DNA of 64,000 nt from Erwinia sp. E602 (GCF_018141005.1 NZ_CP046582.1:1984001-2048000), one strand, 5' to 3'. Counted from the first letter of the stretch, positions 1 through 8,195 are shown. A program made the numbers and translations. Notes: generated from the letters alone by a model not told the origin.

Positions 1-1157
1 AACTGGCCCCGCTGGTGGAATACATCACCAAAGCGTTCAGCAGCGGACTGGAGAGTAAACCCCGTTACAAACAGCATCAGCCGGCGCACAGCCAGTATGC
101 CGACCTGATCGCCGAAGAACTGCGTGAATTTGGCGGGAATACCGTGATGAACCTGTTCCGTCGCAGCGGGCCGGAGTGGAAAACCGTGGTGATCGATGTG
201 GCTGACAAACTGAAGGCCAGCTATGAACAGGCGTGGGAGGTGGAGCGCATCGAACTGGCAGTACTGGCGGCGATCACCCACAAGGCCTGGGAAGGGATGG
301 ATGCAACCCAGCGCCGCGAGCTGCTGACGCAGATGGATCTCAGCCAGAGCAGCACGCAGCTGTTCCCGCAGGAGAAACTAATGGCACAGCTGCAGACCAG
401 CCACTTCTACGGCCTGTTGCTGGCGTCACTGATTGCTAACGTTTTCGCCAGCCAACTGCTCGGGCGCACCGTGGTCAGCTCCGCCGTCTCTTTTGTGGCC
501 GCCCGCGGTGCCGCCTCATTCCTCGGCCCGCTGGGCTGGATGATCAGCGGCCTGTGGACCGCGTTTGATCTCTCCGGCCCGGCGTTTCGCGTCACCATTC
601 CGGCGGTGGTGCAGGTGGCGCTGCTGCGTCAGCGCATTCATGCCACGCCGGAAGCCGACAAAGTGTGGTGGGAGTACCACCGCTGGCAGGATGAACAGAA
701 TGCGGACAGCTGGGTGGCGAATATGCTGCGCATGGTCGGTTTATCCACGGCGGCCAGCGTTCGCCGCGAGCGCAACAGCGCCTTTGAACAGGGCACGGCA
801 GCCGGGCACCAGCAGGCCACCGAAGAGTATGCCGACCGGGTGTTTGCCCGCATGGAGGAAGTGCGGTGTTTTGAGCAGCGCTGTGCCGCGATGCTGGCCG
901 TGGCCTTCGCCTATGCGCAGGAACAGGGGATTGCCCCGTCAGCGGTGCGCAGCGACATTGAAGCCTGCTGCCTGGGAATGATGAGCAGCCATCTCTCAGA
1001 GGTGATGCAGGCGGCAGTTGAACGCCAGATCACCCGCCCGGCCAGCCTGACGGATGCATTGGCCGCTGCTGTGGCGCTCGGCATCGACAGCAGTGAGACC
1101 GACACGCTGATCGCGGTGCTGCATGAGGCGTTTTGGCAGTCTGCTGATGCATCGTAA
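1..1157 (+). CDS. YaaW/UPF0174-like protein, 5' end outside window
   Basis: The reading frame is open from base 3, so the true start lies left of the window; a GTG at 15 is only an internal candidate. The first ~200 residues resemble E. coli YaaW (UPF0174/DUF3944): an IAEELREFGGNTV segment, a DVADKLK segment, and a Gly/Ala-rich hydrophobic stretch ending in AFRVTIPAVVQVA, which matches YaaW's YRVTIPAVLQIA. Unlike YaaW it continues for about 150 more residues of helical sequence, which I do not recognise. The stop is 12 bases before the next gene, so the two are probably co-transcribed. Family function is unknown. The family call is from remembered sequence and is fairly secure; any role is not. 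Confidence 0.7.
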   Translation, partial: LAPLVEYITKAFSSGLESKPRYKQHQPAHSQYADLIAEELREFGGNTVMNLFRRSGPEWKTVVIDVADKLKASYEQAWEVERIELAVLAAITHKAWEGMDATQRRELLTQMDLSQSSTQLFPQEKLMAQLQTSHFYGLLLASLIANVFASQLLGRTVVSSAVSFVAARGAASFLGPLGWMISGLWTAFDLSGPAFRVTIPAVVQVALLRQRIHATPEADKVWWEYHRWQDEQNADSWVANMLRMVGLSTAASVRRERNSAFEQGTAAGHQQATEEYADRVFARMEEVRCFEQRCAAMLAVAFAYAQEQGIAPSAVRSDIEACCLGMMSSHLSEVMQAAVERQITRPASLTDALAAAVALGIDSSETDTLIAVLHEAFWQSADAS

Positions 1158-1169
1158 CAGGAGAGGATG

Positions 1170-2771
1170 ATGGACAAAAAAGCACTTTTACTGCGCCTGA
1201 ACCAGCAGCGCCGTCAGCAGGCGGTGACGCCGGTGGCCGCAACGGAAGCTGGCGCTTACGCGCCGCTTCCTCTTCCGGCAGCCAGCCCGTGGCAGGCTCA
1301 TCAGCGGGTAGCGCACTTTCAGCAGCAGTGGCGGGCAGAGCAGACGGCGGTGATGCTGACCGAGTGCCGCCAGCGGCTGCTGCACAGCATTATCGGCCCG
1401 TTCGGGCTGGGCACGCTGGTCGCGGCCTGGGATAAAACCGGCGGCAGCGTCGATACCCTGCACAATGCCCGCGCCGGGGTGTATGCCAGTAAAGAGGAGC
1501 AGGCACGTTATGACAGCCGGGGCAAATATGATCGCGACCCGTACCATTCGCACACTGACTACAAGAAGAACAATAATACGCACAGTAAACAGAAGAAAGC
1601 GGGTGAGGCAGTGGATGCTTACACCGGCCAGCCGCTGGCGCGGAATACCAGCAGCCAGCAGGACCATCTGATTTCAGCCTATGAGATCCACCATGATCCC
1701 GCCGTGGCGCTGGCTGAGGCAAACGGGGCTGACCTGGCGAATCATGACAGCAACCTGCACCATACGCACCACTCGATCAACGAATCCAAACAGCAAAAAA
1801 GCACGCAGGAGTATATTACCTGGCTGAATAACAACCGGGCGGATCGTGACAAAGTGATTGCCCGGCTGGAGGAAAAAGCCAGGAACGGCCCGCTGGAAGA
1901 TAAAGAGCAGAACGCGCTGGAGAAGTGCCGGCAGCAGAATGCGGTCGATCAGCAGCAGATGCAGGACCTGGATCAGCAGGCGCGCCAGCAGTATGAAAGC
2001 AGCCTGCGCTGGGGTTACTACGGCAGTGCGAAATTTGGCGCTTACTTACTGAAATCCAGCGCCATCGGTGCAGGGAAAATGGGCCTGCAACAGGCGATGG
2101 GGTTGGTGTTGACCGACTTTATCGATGGCCTGCTGCTGGAGATCCACGACAGCTGGCACAACGGCTTCTGCGACGCGGTGGACCAGCCACAGGTGTGGGA
2201 GGCGTTAAAACTTCGCGCCGGGCGGGTCGCCACCCGCTGCCTGGATAACTGGCGCGGCGTGCTCTCCGCCTTTGGTGACGGTGCGATCAGCGGCCTGATC
2301 AGCAGCCTGCTGACCACGCTGCTGAATACCTTCTTTACCACCGCCAAAAATCTGGTGCGGATGATCCGCGAAGGGGTGTTCTCGCTGTTCCGCGCCGCGA
2401 AAACCGTCTTGCTGCGCCCTGAAGGCACCCGCCGTGCCGATGCGCTGGATGCAGGGCTGAAGATCGCCGTCAGCGGTGCCTTTGTGATTGGCGGTGTGCT
2501 GCTGGAAGAGTACCTGAGTACAACCCTCGGCGCGGTGCTGAGTATCCTGCCGGGCGATATGATCTCCCTGCTGGTTGCGGTGCTGACCGGCTGTATTACC
2601 GGGCTGGGCACCGTGCTGACCGTCTATATGTTGGATCGCATCGACCTGTTTGGCGCGCAGCACCAGCGGGAAGAGCAGGCGGTTCTGGCGATGTTACAGC
2701 AGGGACGGGAGCAGTCAGAGGCGCGGTTGCAGGCGCTGCTGGGCATGGGGCCAGGCGCACAACCGACATGA
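1170..2771 (+). CDS. Unknown protein with HNH-like motif and C-terminal membrane segments
   Basis: About 533 residues. I chose ATG 1170 over ATG 1167 because AGGAG at 1159-1163 is then 6 bases away. Residues ~115-207 hold a pattern typical of HNH-fold nucleases: a basic Asn/Lys-rich stretch, DAYTGQ, then D165-H166 (QDHLISA), N195 and N204-x-x-K207 (SINESK). A Gln/Glu-rich, probably coiled segment (~210-280) follows. The last ~110 residues contain two or three long hydrophobic segments, suggesting membrane anchoring. It lies directly downstream of the YaaW-like gene and 123 bases before the ATPase gene. The HNH assignment rests on motif spacing, not on a search. Coupling a nuclease-like domain to membrane segments would fit a toxin or defence effector, but that is inference. 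Confidence 0.55.
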   Translation: MDKKALLLRLNQQRRQQAVTPVAATEAGAYAPLPLPAASPWQAHQRVAHFQQQWRAEQTAVMLTECRQRLLHSIIGPFGLGTLVAAWDKTGGSVDTLHNARAGVYASKEEQARYDSRGKYDRDPYHSHTDYKKNNNTHSKQKKAGEAVDAYTGQPLARNTSSQQDHLISAYEIHHDPAVALAEANGADLANHDSNLHHTHHSINESKQQKSTQEYITWLNNNRADRDKVIARLEEKARNGPLEDKEQNALEKCRQQNAVDQQQMQDLDQQARQQYESSLRWGYYGSAKFGAYLLKSSAIGAGKMGLQQAMGLVLTDFIDGLLLEIHDSWHNGFCDAVDQPQVWEALKLRAGRVATRCLDNWRGVLSAFGDGAISGLISSLLTTLLNTFFTTAKNLVRMIREGVFSLFRAAKTVLLRPEGTRRADALDAGLKIAVSGAFVIGGVLLEEYLSTTLGAVLSILPGDMISLLVAVLTGCITGLGTVLTVYMLDRIDLFGAQHQREEQAVLAMLQQGREQSEARLQALLGMGPGAQPT

Positions 2772-2829
2772 AGCGGAACAACAAAAATATCACGGTTTTT
2801 CGTGTGTTAGCATAAGATGATAGCAGCGT

Positions 2830-2853
2830 GCTGGCGGAGAGCGTTCCGCCAGC
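2830..2853 (+). other. Hairpin upstream of the ATPase gene
   Basis: Perfect 9-bp stem (GCTGGCGGA / TCCGCCAGC) with a 6-base loop, between the HNH-like gene and the ATPase gene. No T-tract follows, so it is not a standard intrinsic terminator. It ends about 40 bases before the ATPase start codon and could be a leader structure, attenuator or protein site. Confidence 0.5.
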
Positions 2854-2894
2854 GGCAAGCAGCACTGAACGATTTATCCAACAGGAGAAACAAC

Positions 2895-4133
2895 ATGATC
2901 CGTATGCGCGTTAAAAACTTCGGACCGGTAGGGCCGGGCCTCGCGGAGAATGACGGCTGGATCGAATTTAAACCTGTCACGGTGTTTATCGGTAACCAGG
3001 GCGCGGGTAAGAGCACACTTGCCAAACTATTCTCCACCTTTTGCTGGATTGAAAAAGCGCTGGTGCGCGGTGACTATCCCAAAAAGTGGTTTGAGCGCAA
3101 AGGACGTTTTAAAAGCATGTTTCTGGCGTATCACCGCCTGGAAAATTATCAGCATGCGGATAAAGGCGCTGAGCCGGATATCGAGTACGAAGGGGAAGCC
3201 TGGGCAATCCGCTATAACGGCAACCAGCTGAGTATTAGCGAGCTGCCTGGTCAGAATTATGCGCTGCCGCAGGTGATGTATGTGCCCGCTGAACGCAACT
3301 TTATCTCTTATGTGCGCAGCCCGGGTGAGCTGAAACTCTCCTCTGAGTCGCTGAAGGAGTTTTTGTCGGCTTTCGAACAGGCGAAACAGAGCCTGCGCAA
3401 AGCGGTCAGACTGCCGATCAACAACAGCGAGATCGAATATGACCGGCTCAATGATGTGGTTAACCTTAAAGGTCCTGACCATAAACTGCGCCTGACGGAT
3501 GCCTCCAGCGGATTCCAGTCTTTTGTGCCGCTGTACCTAGTCAGCCAGCACCTGGCGAATGCGGTGCAGAACCAGAGTCAAACCGCTTCAATGAGCGCCG
3601 ATGAGATTGCGCGTTTCGGGCAGGAGATCAGGACTATTTATGATAATAACAGTCTGACTACCGAGCAGAAACGGGTGGCCGTTTCGGTGCTTTCGGGACG
3701 TTTTAACAAGAGTGCGTTTATTAATGTTGTGGAGGAGCCGGAGCAGAATCTGTTCCCGTCCTCGCAGTGGGAAATGCTGAAAAGCCTGCTGGCATTTAAC
3801 CGCCAGGGGGCGGCCAACCAGCTGGTTCTCACTACCCACAGCCCCTATATTGTCAGCTATCTGTCGCTGGCGGTGCAGGGCAAACATCTGCAGCAGCGCA
3901 TCGCGGAGAACGGGCGGGAAACGTTATTACCCCGCCTCAGCGCCCTGATCCCTGAGACGGCATTACTGGCCCCAGACGACGTTGCGATCTACCAGTGTAA
4001 CGACCAGGATTGCAGCATCACCCGGCTGGCTTCTTACCAGGGCATCCCCTCCGATAAAAACCTGCTGAATGAGTGGCTACGTATGGGTAATACGCTGTTT
4101 GATCAGCTGCTGGAGCTGGAAGAGGAGCTTTAA
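2895..4133 (+). CDS. ABC-type AAA ATPase (AAA_15/AAA_21, defence-type)
   Basis: 412 residues from ATG 2895, which follows AGGAGA at 2883-2888; an upstream in-frame ATG at 2817 has no such site and would add unlike sequence. Motifs in order: an N-terminal strand IRMRVKNFGPV typical of SMC/RecF-like ATPases, Walker A GNQGAGKST (33-41), an ABC-signature-like SSGFQS, Walker B followed by EEPEQNLFP (E280-E281-P-E), and the switch His in TTHSP (H315). This is the architecture of the ATPase subunits of Septu, PARIS and OLD-related systems. No nuclease domain is fused; the next gene begins right after the stop (TAA-ATG) and encodes a PD-(D/E)XK-like protein, so the two are likely partners. The ATPase fold is near certain; the defence role is inferred. 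Confidence 0.85.
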   Translation: MIRMRVKNFGPVGPGLAENDGWIEFKPVTVFIGNQGAGKSTLAKLFSTFCWIEKALVRGDYPKKWFERKGRFKSMFLAYHRLENYQHADKGAEPDIEYEGEAWAIRYNGNQLSISELPGQNYALPQVMYVPAERNFISYVRSPGELKLSSESLKEFLSAFEQAKQSLRKAVRLPINNSEIEYDRLNDVVNLKGPDHKLRLTDASSGFQSFVPLYLVSQHLANAVQNQSQTASMSADEIARFGQEIRTIYDNNSLTTEQKRVAVSVLSGRFNKSAFINVVEEPEQNLFPSSQWEMLKSLLAFNRQGAANQLVLTTHSPYIVSYLSLAVQGKHLQQRIAENGRETLLPRLSALIPETALLAPDDVAIYQCNDQDCSITRLASYQGIPSDKNLLNEWLRMGNTLFDQLLELEEEL

Positions 4134-4625
4134 ATGGATTTTTTTCAGGCAGCCTGCCAGAGCGGCCCTTTTACCCAGCAGACCTTTGGCGTCTGTGACA
4201 ACCAGAACAGCACGCCCGCCTATGTGGATACCGAAAACCAGCAGAACTGGGTGGCGACCGTTGAGAACCCGGCGCAGCTTGCTGTCACCTTTACCGCGAT
4301 TGATAAGTGCGTGCTGCAGGATAGTGACGAACGCGGGCGCGGCCGCTGTGATGGTATGCTGACCACGGATAATCTGCTGTATCTGGTGGAGTTAAAGGAG
4401 CAGATCCCGCCCTGGCAAAGTCAGGCCATTGAACAACTGCAGTCGACGATAAGCTTTCTGCAGGAACATCACGATCTCAGCCCGTACCGCCATAAAAAGG
4501 CCTTTGGCTGCAATAAAAAACGCGACGCTTTTACGGTGATTGATCATGAAATCCGGCGGCGCTTCTTTGATGACTATGGTTTTCGCCTAGATCTGCAGGG
4601 GACTATTAAGTTACCGGGTGGGTGA
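4134..4625 (+). CDS. Small PD-(D/E)XK nuclease-like partner of the ATPase
   Basis: 163 residues, starting on the base after the ATPase stop, so translationally coupled. The central part reads CDGML-x(8)-YLVELKEQ, giving D73, E86 and K88: an aspartate, a 12-residue gap and then E-x-K at the end of a hydrophobic strand, as in PD-(D/E)XK nucleases. A following helix (QAIEQLQSTISFL) matches the conserved Q-containing helix after the core in many members. Basic segment NKKRDAF and aromatic-rich RRFFDDYGFRLDL come later. I do not recognise a named family; the nuclease call is from motif geometry. Together with the ATPase it has the shape of a two-gene anti-phage or anti-plasmid system. No promoter is seen between the genes. 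Confidence 0.6.
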   Translation: MDFFQAACQSGPFTQQTFGVCDNQNSTPAYVDTENQQNWVATVENPAQLAVTFTAIDKCVLQDSDERGRGRCDGMLTTDNLLYLVELKEQIPPWQSQAIEQLQSTISFLQEHHDLSPYRHKKAFGCNKKRDAFTVIDHEIRRRFFDDYGFRLDLQGTIKLPGG

Positions 4626-4891
4626 GGGCGGGAAGGCCGACTTCAGTTTGCGGGAAAAGAACAGGCAACGTTTGCATCAACAGCTTTGTGCCACGTTACC
4701 GCATGAAGATCTGCTCAGAATAGGGTGCATGATCTCGGTACGGGGGAGGATAAAAGCAATGCAGAGTGTCTGCTATGAGCGATAAGCGGACATTCCATCT
4801 TATTACTCATTTGATTGCGGGACGGCCCACGCTCAGAAGTTGCCTGCGGCTACACATTTCTCAGAAAGCTGGACAAATTCAGTTTGTTCAT
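4626..4891. other. Non-coding stretch at left border of the redox island
   Basis: No credible gene, structural RNA or complete mobile element was recognised here. It marks the change from the ATPase/nuclease pair to the TetR-controlled island. Near 4778-4790 it has AAGCGGACATT, and a related string (reverse complement of AACGTCCGCTT) occurs near 12405 in the right-hand flank. These short matches may be decayed border sequence but prove nothing. Confidence 0.3.
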
Positions 4892-4921
4892 CTAACCTAT
4901 CTACTAGTAGGTAGTTTAGTA
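4892..4921 (+). promoter_or_regulatory. TetR-type operator 1 / osmC-like promoter
   Basis: CTATCTACTAGTAGGTAG (4897-4914) is an 18-bp palindrome with a perfect 10-bp core (CTACTAGTAG). It is the same site as four others in this island. By analogy with the 9567 promoter, weak boxes CTAACC (4892-4897) and TTAGTA (4916-4921) flank it with an 18-base gap. The boxes are poor; the operator is clear. Confidence 0.7.
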
Positions 4922-4964
4922 GTTAAGTATTCTACCCTTCGTTAATGAAAACACAGGAGCTCCA

Positions 4965-5522
4965 ATGTCTAATTTAGTGAAACCTCATGCTTCCGCCGAA
5001 GATATCAGCAACGTTCGTGAAGCCGTACGCGCAGAGCCCGGTCTGGGCAATATGTCTTTCCAGGTGAAAGCCCATTCCCATGGTGGACTGGCGGTTCGCG
5101 TTGAAACTGGATCGTCGTTCCAGGATGGCAAGGAAGATCGCAGCCGCATTGGCAAGTTTTCTAATATCGGTGACGAACCGCCAGGCCTGTTAGGCACCGA
5201 TTCAGGCATGAGCCCGACTGAGTACATTCTGCAGGCGCTGGCGGGTTGTTATACTGCGACTCTCACCCTGATGGCGGCTGAAAAAGGCGTGGAGCTCGAA
5301 AGCATCGATCTCGACCTCTATTTCGACATCGATATGAAGGGATTCCTTGGCCTGGATAAAAACGTACGCAAAGGTGCGAAGAGTATTCGTGTGGACGTTC
5401 GTCTGAACAGCAAGACCGCCAGCCGTGAGCAGCTCGAAGAGCTGGTTCAGCTGTTGCCGGAAAGCTCACCGATCCATGACACGCTTGCAAACCCGGTGCC
5501 GGTAAACACCCGCCTGGTCTAA
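4965..5522 (+). CDS. OsmC family (peroxiredoxin-like) protein
   Basis: 185 residues with AGGAGC at 4954-4959 before the ATG. The OsmC fold is shown by SPTEYILQALAGCYTATL, with the family's reactive cysteine at C95, and by the C-terminal SPIHDTLANPVPV. OsmC/Ohr proteins reduce organic hydroperoxides with a Cys pair. Here the position of the second, partner cysteine is serine (S168), as in several OsmC-like subfamilies, so classical two-Cys peroxidase chemistry is doubtful. Cytosolic, with no signal peptide. It is the first gene right of the island border and carries operator 1, so it is predicted to be repressed by the TetR protein at 8196. A strong hairpin follows the stop. Confidence 0.85.
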   Translation: MSNLVKPHASAEDISNVREAVRAEPGLGNMSFQVKAHSHGGLAVRVETGSSFQDGKEDRSRIGKFSNIGDEPPGLLGTDSGMSPTEYILQALAGCYTATLTLMAAEKGVELESIDLDLYFDIDMKGFLGLDKNVRKGAKSIRVDVRLNSKTASREQLEELVQLLPESSPIHDTLANPVPVNTRLV

Positions 5523-5553
5523 TCATTGCCCAGAGCGTGATATCAGCGTGAAG

Positions 5554-5586
5554 CAGCCCCCTGCATCAGTAAGATGCAGGGGGCTG
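5554..5586 (+). terminator. Strong hairpin after osmC-like gene
   Basis: Perfect 14-bp stem (CAGCCCCCTGCATC / GATGCAGGGGGCTG) with a 5-base loop, 31 bases past the stop. No T-run follows, so it may be an imperfect terminator or an RNA-stabilising hairpin. Bases 5587-5779 hold no recognised gene. Confidence 0.6.
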
Positions 5587-5779
5587 GAAGCCCGCACTGT
5601 CGTCCCTCCAAATATCTCTCATGACTGCCTGAACTCTTCGATACGGTATCCGCATTTTCGCTGAGCACGGCGCGCCACATCACTTTTTGCCCCGTTGCTT
5701 CTCCGCCAGTAGCAGCTCAGACATAGGCACTCTTCATACTTGCAGCTCCGGACAGCGCATTGCACATATCTGAGCCGTT

Positions 5780-6991
5780 TCAGAAATGCGTGTTGAGCGA
5801 TCGGGTCAGGCGGCGAAGACCTTCTTCCAGCATTGCGCGGGGGCAGGCAAGATTCAGCCGGATGTGCCCATCGCCGTTGCCAACGAACATTCCCGCATCC
5901 TCTACCAGAACTCCCGCCTGTTGAGCGAAGTACAGGGCGGTGTATTCTTTTCCGCTGACGGATGAAAGGGGGCTCAGGTCAAGCCAGGCAAGATAGGTGC
6001 CATCCGGAATATCAAAACGTACCTGTGGGTGATGTTCTTCAAGCCATGCGCGAAGAAATACAAAATTGCCGTCAATATATTGCCGGACCTGCGTCAGCCA
6101 GTCATCGCACTGTGACCAGGCGGCAAGGTTGGCGACAAGGCTCAGCGGTGAAAGCATGTCATCGTACAGCCTCAGCCACGACGTGCGGATAACCGGATCG
6201 GGGATCATGATATGCGCAAGCAGGTTGCCCGCCAGATTGAAGGTCTTACTTGAAGACATGCAGGTGATAATCTTATTACTGTCCGGAAAAAGAGAAGCCG
6301 CCGGCGTATGTTTGATTCCCGTGCGGGATAAATCACAGTGTATTTCATCTGAGATGACCCATACGTCGTTTTGCAGGCAGATCTCTGCCATCCGGTGCAG
6401 CTCCTCCCGGCGCCATACGCGACCGGTTGGATTATGAGGATTGCACAGGAAGAAGACCTTTATGCCCAGTTGCGGATCCTTAACAAGCCGCTCCAGGTCG
6501 CTAAAGTCCACCGACATTTCTCCGGAGGCATGAACCATAGGGCAGCTGACGACCCGGCGTCCGCTGTATTCTCCTGCTTTCTTGAACGGCGCATAGGAAG
6601 GGGTAAGGATCAGTACGCTTTCGTTCTCGCGCGTCAGTAAAGGAACCAGGCGGTTGAGTGCCGGTATAATGCCCGGTGAGAGCACAATACTTTCGGGCGC
6701 AAAGCGGTATTCATAGTGTCGCTGGCACCAGCTGGCAAAAATCTCCAGATATTCGGGGTTATATGCCCGCGTATAACCGAGGATTTTTTTATTGAGCCGT
6801 TCATGAACAGCATCGAGTACGGGCTGGGGGGTGGCGAAAGCCATGTCCGCCACCCACAGGTTTATAAAACCGCCCTCAGGTGCCGATGGTAGGCCCCCGG
6901 TATGTCCGCCAAACATATATTCACGCCAGCCCTCAATGGTCAGGCTGTCCGTTCCCGATCTGTCGACAATCTCATCAAAGTCGTATCTCAT
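5780..6991 (-). CDS. MalY/PatB-like PLP-dependent C-S lyase or aminotransferase
   Basis: 403 residues of fold-type I PLP enzyme, class I/II aminotransferase family, closest in layout to MalY/PatB cystathionine beta-lyases. Visible motifs: N-terminal NLWVADMAFATP, tyrosine-containing TPSYAPF, NPHNPTGRVW, DEIHCDL with the PLP-ring aspartate, the Schiff-base lysine in SSSKTFNLAGN, and the C-terminal IRLNLACPR arginine. Such enzymes cleave C-S bonds of cystathionine or cysteine conjugates, releasing thiols. That would fit the thiol-redox content of the island: conjugates formed from electrophiles could be broken down here. Its promoter at 7091-7120 carries operator 2. Substrate is unknown, and a true aminotransferase is possible. 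Confidence 0.8.
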   Translation of the reverse strand: MRYDFDEIVDRSGTDSLTIEGWREYMFGGHTGGLPSAPEGGFINLWVADMAFATPQPVLDAVHERLNKKILGYTRAYNPEYLEIFASWCQRHYEYRFAPESIVLSPGIIPALNRLVPLLTRENESVLILTPSYAPFKKAGEYSGRRVVSCPMVHASGEMSVDFSDLERLVKDPQLGIKVFFLCNPHNPTGRVWRREELHRMAEICLQNDVWVISDEIHCDLSRTGIKHTPAASLFPDSNKIITCMSSSKTFNLAGNLLAHIMIPDPVIRTSWLRLYDDMLSPLSLVANLAAWSQCDDWLTQVRQYIDGNFVFLRAWLEEHHPQVRFDIPDGTYLAWLDLSPLSSVSGKEYTALYFAQQAGVLVEDAGMFVGNGDGHIRLNLACPRAMLEEGLRRLTRSLNTHF

Positions 6992-7090
6992 CCAGGTATC
7001 CAGTTAAGTATTTTAACAATCTCGGCCCTGCGCGAGTCCTACGACGAGTAAGTCTGCAGGGGGATGGGCATGAGGTTATGCCCTGCCCTG

Positions 7091-7120
7091 AGATTGCCTA
7101 CCTACTAGTTGGATTGTCAA
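7091..7120 (-). promoter_or_regulatory. Operator 2 inside promoter of the C-S lyase-like gene
   Basis: On the minus strand TTGACA (7115-7120) and CAATCT (7091-7096) are separated by 18 bases. The spacer is filled by the TetR-type operator (CTACCTACTAGTTGGATT on the plus strand, 7098-7115). The layout matches the Old Yellow Enzyme promoter. Confidence 0.75.
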
Positions 7121-7153
7121 GTCATAATCATTCCTGCGGCTGACGTCCCGGTG

Positions 7154-7996
7154 TTACCGTTTCCGGCGCGGGGCACCGATCACCAGAACAATACCGGCGA
7201 GCACGGCCACCGTTGACAGCAGCATCCTGAGACTCAGGGATTCCCCCAGAAACAACACGCCACCCAGCATCGCAAGACAGGGAACGCTCAGCTGAACCGT
7301 GCTGGCCGTTACCGAGTCAAGATGGGGCAAAAGGGAATACCAGAGAACGTAAGCACCGGCAGAGGCGGCCGCACCGGCAACCACGGCGAGGATAACTCCC
7401 TGAACGTCAGAATGTAGGCCGCTGCTGATAAACGGGGTGAGGATAAGCGCCAGCGGCACGGCAATAAGAAAATTTCCTGCGGTGGCAACGGCTCCCCCGG
7501 ACTGGTTTCTTCCAGCAAGGGTGTAAGCCGCCCAGGCCAGTCCTGCAAGGCCCATTATTAACGCGCTGCTGACCGGAGGGGCCTTCGCACCAGGCAACAG
7601 AAGCGCACCAATGCCGCCTGCGGCCACGACCAGTCCCGTGGTCCTCAGCATGGTCAATCGTTCTCCTGCGAGTACGCCGTGCACGACCATTGTCAGCTGC
7701 ACCACGCCAAACAGCAGCAGCGCGCCTGTTCCGGTATCAAGGTGAATATAGGCAACCGAAAAGCACATCGCGTACGCCATCAGAAACAGCGCGTTTTTCA
7801 GGTTAAGCGAACCGCGTAGCTTCTCTTTATGCCGGATTAACAACGGCAGTAATACCAGCGCACCGCTTGTCAGCCGCAGATCGGTGAATGTCACCGGATC
7901 GATATGCCCGCCCCTGAGGGCAACGCGGCAAATTATCGAATTCGCCGCAAAGGCGAGCATGGCAGTAACAATCTTGATAACAACGGAAAATCGCAT
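7154..7996 (-). CDS. EamA/DMT family transporter
   Basis: 280 residues with about ten hydrophobic segments and the internal two-fold repeat of EamA domains (for example TDLRLTSGALVLLPLL in the first half and STVQLSVPCLAMLGGVLFLGE in the second). The loop between repeats and the basic C-terminus (GAPRRKR) suit the drug/metabolite transporter superfamily. It sits in the inner membrane and probably exports a small metabolite, amino-acid derivative or toxic compound; the substrate cannot be read from sequence. A GGGAG ribosome site lies 9 bases before the ATG. Operator 3 lies just upstream, so it should be induced together with the rest of the island. It is divergent from tetR. Confidence 0.85.
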   Translation of the reverse strand: MRFSVVIKIVTAMLAFAANSIICRVALRGGHIDPVTFTDLRLTSGALVLLPLLIRHKEKLRGSLNLKNALFLMAYAMCFSVAYIHLDTGTGALLLFGVVQLTMVVHGVLAGERLTMLRTTGLVVAAGGIGALLLPGAKAPPVSSALIMGLAGLAWAAYTLAGRNQSGGAVATAGNFLIAVPLALILTPFISSGLHSDVQGVILAVVAGAAASAGAYVLWYSLLPHLDSVTASTVQLSVPCLAMLGGVLFLGESLSLRMLLSTVAVLAGIVLVIGAPRRKR

Positions 7997-8029
7997 GGTC
8001 GTGGGCTCCCAAAAAGGGCAGAGCGTAAA

Positions 8030-8051
8030 CTACCAACTGATAGGTAGTCAA
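8030..8051 (-). promoter_or_regulatory. Operator 3 at the EamA promoter
   Basis: CTACCAACTGATAGGTAG (8030-8047): perfect 5-bp CTACC/GGTAG arms around an 8-base centre that departs from the other copies. A minus-strand TTGACT (-35-like, 8046-8051) touches it, again placing the operator between -35 and -10. The -10 is poor. Confidence 0.65.
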
Positions 8052-8135
8052 ATTTGACCCGCGAAACTCCCGTCATTCAGCAGAATTTATGCAGGCACGC
8101 GGTAACAACAAGGGTGAATGTTGTTACTACAAGGC

Positions 8136-8182
8136 TTGTCATAAAGCCATGATGACAATATAATCTACCAACTAGTAGATTG
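8136..8182 (+). promoter_or_regulatory. tetR promoter with operator 4
   Basis: TTGTCA (8136-8141), 17 bases, TATAAT (8159-8164): close to consensus. The operator CTACCAACTAGTAGATTG (8165-8182) begins right after the -10 and would cover the transcription start, so the regulator should repress itself. It ends 13 bases before the ATG at 8196. Confidence 0.8.
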
Positions 8183-8195
8183 AATGGGGTTAATT

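Noticed and set aside
2817..2894. Upstream start (ATG 2817) for the ATPase
   Set aside because: The extension runs through the hairpin, has no ribosome site and precedes the family's usual N-terminus, which begins at 2895 after AGGAGA.
4626..4891. Insertion sequence or attachment site at the island border
   Set aside because: No transposase or integrase, terminal inverted repeats or matching direct repeat with the right border could be found by eye.
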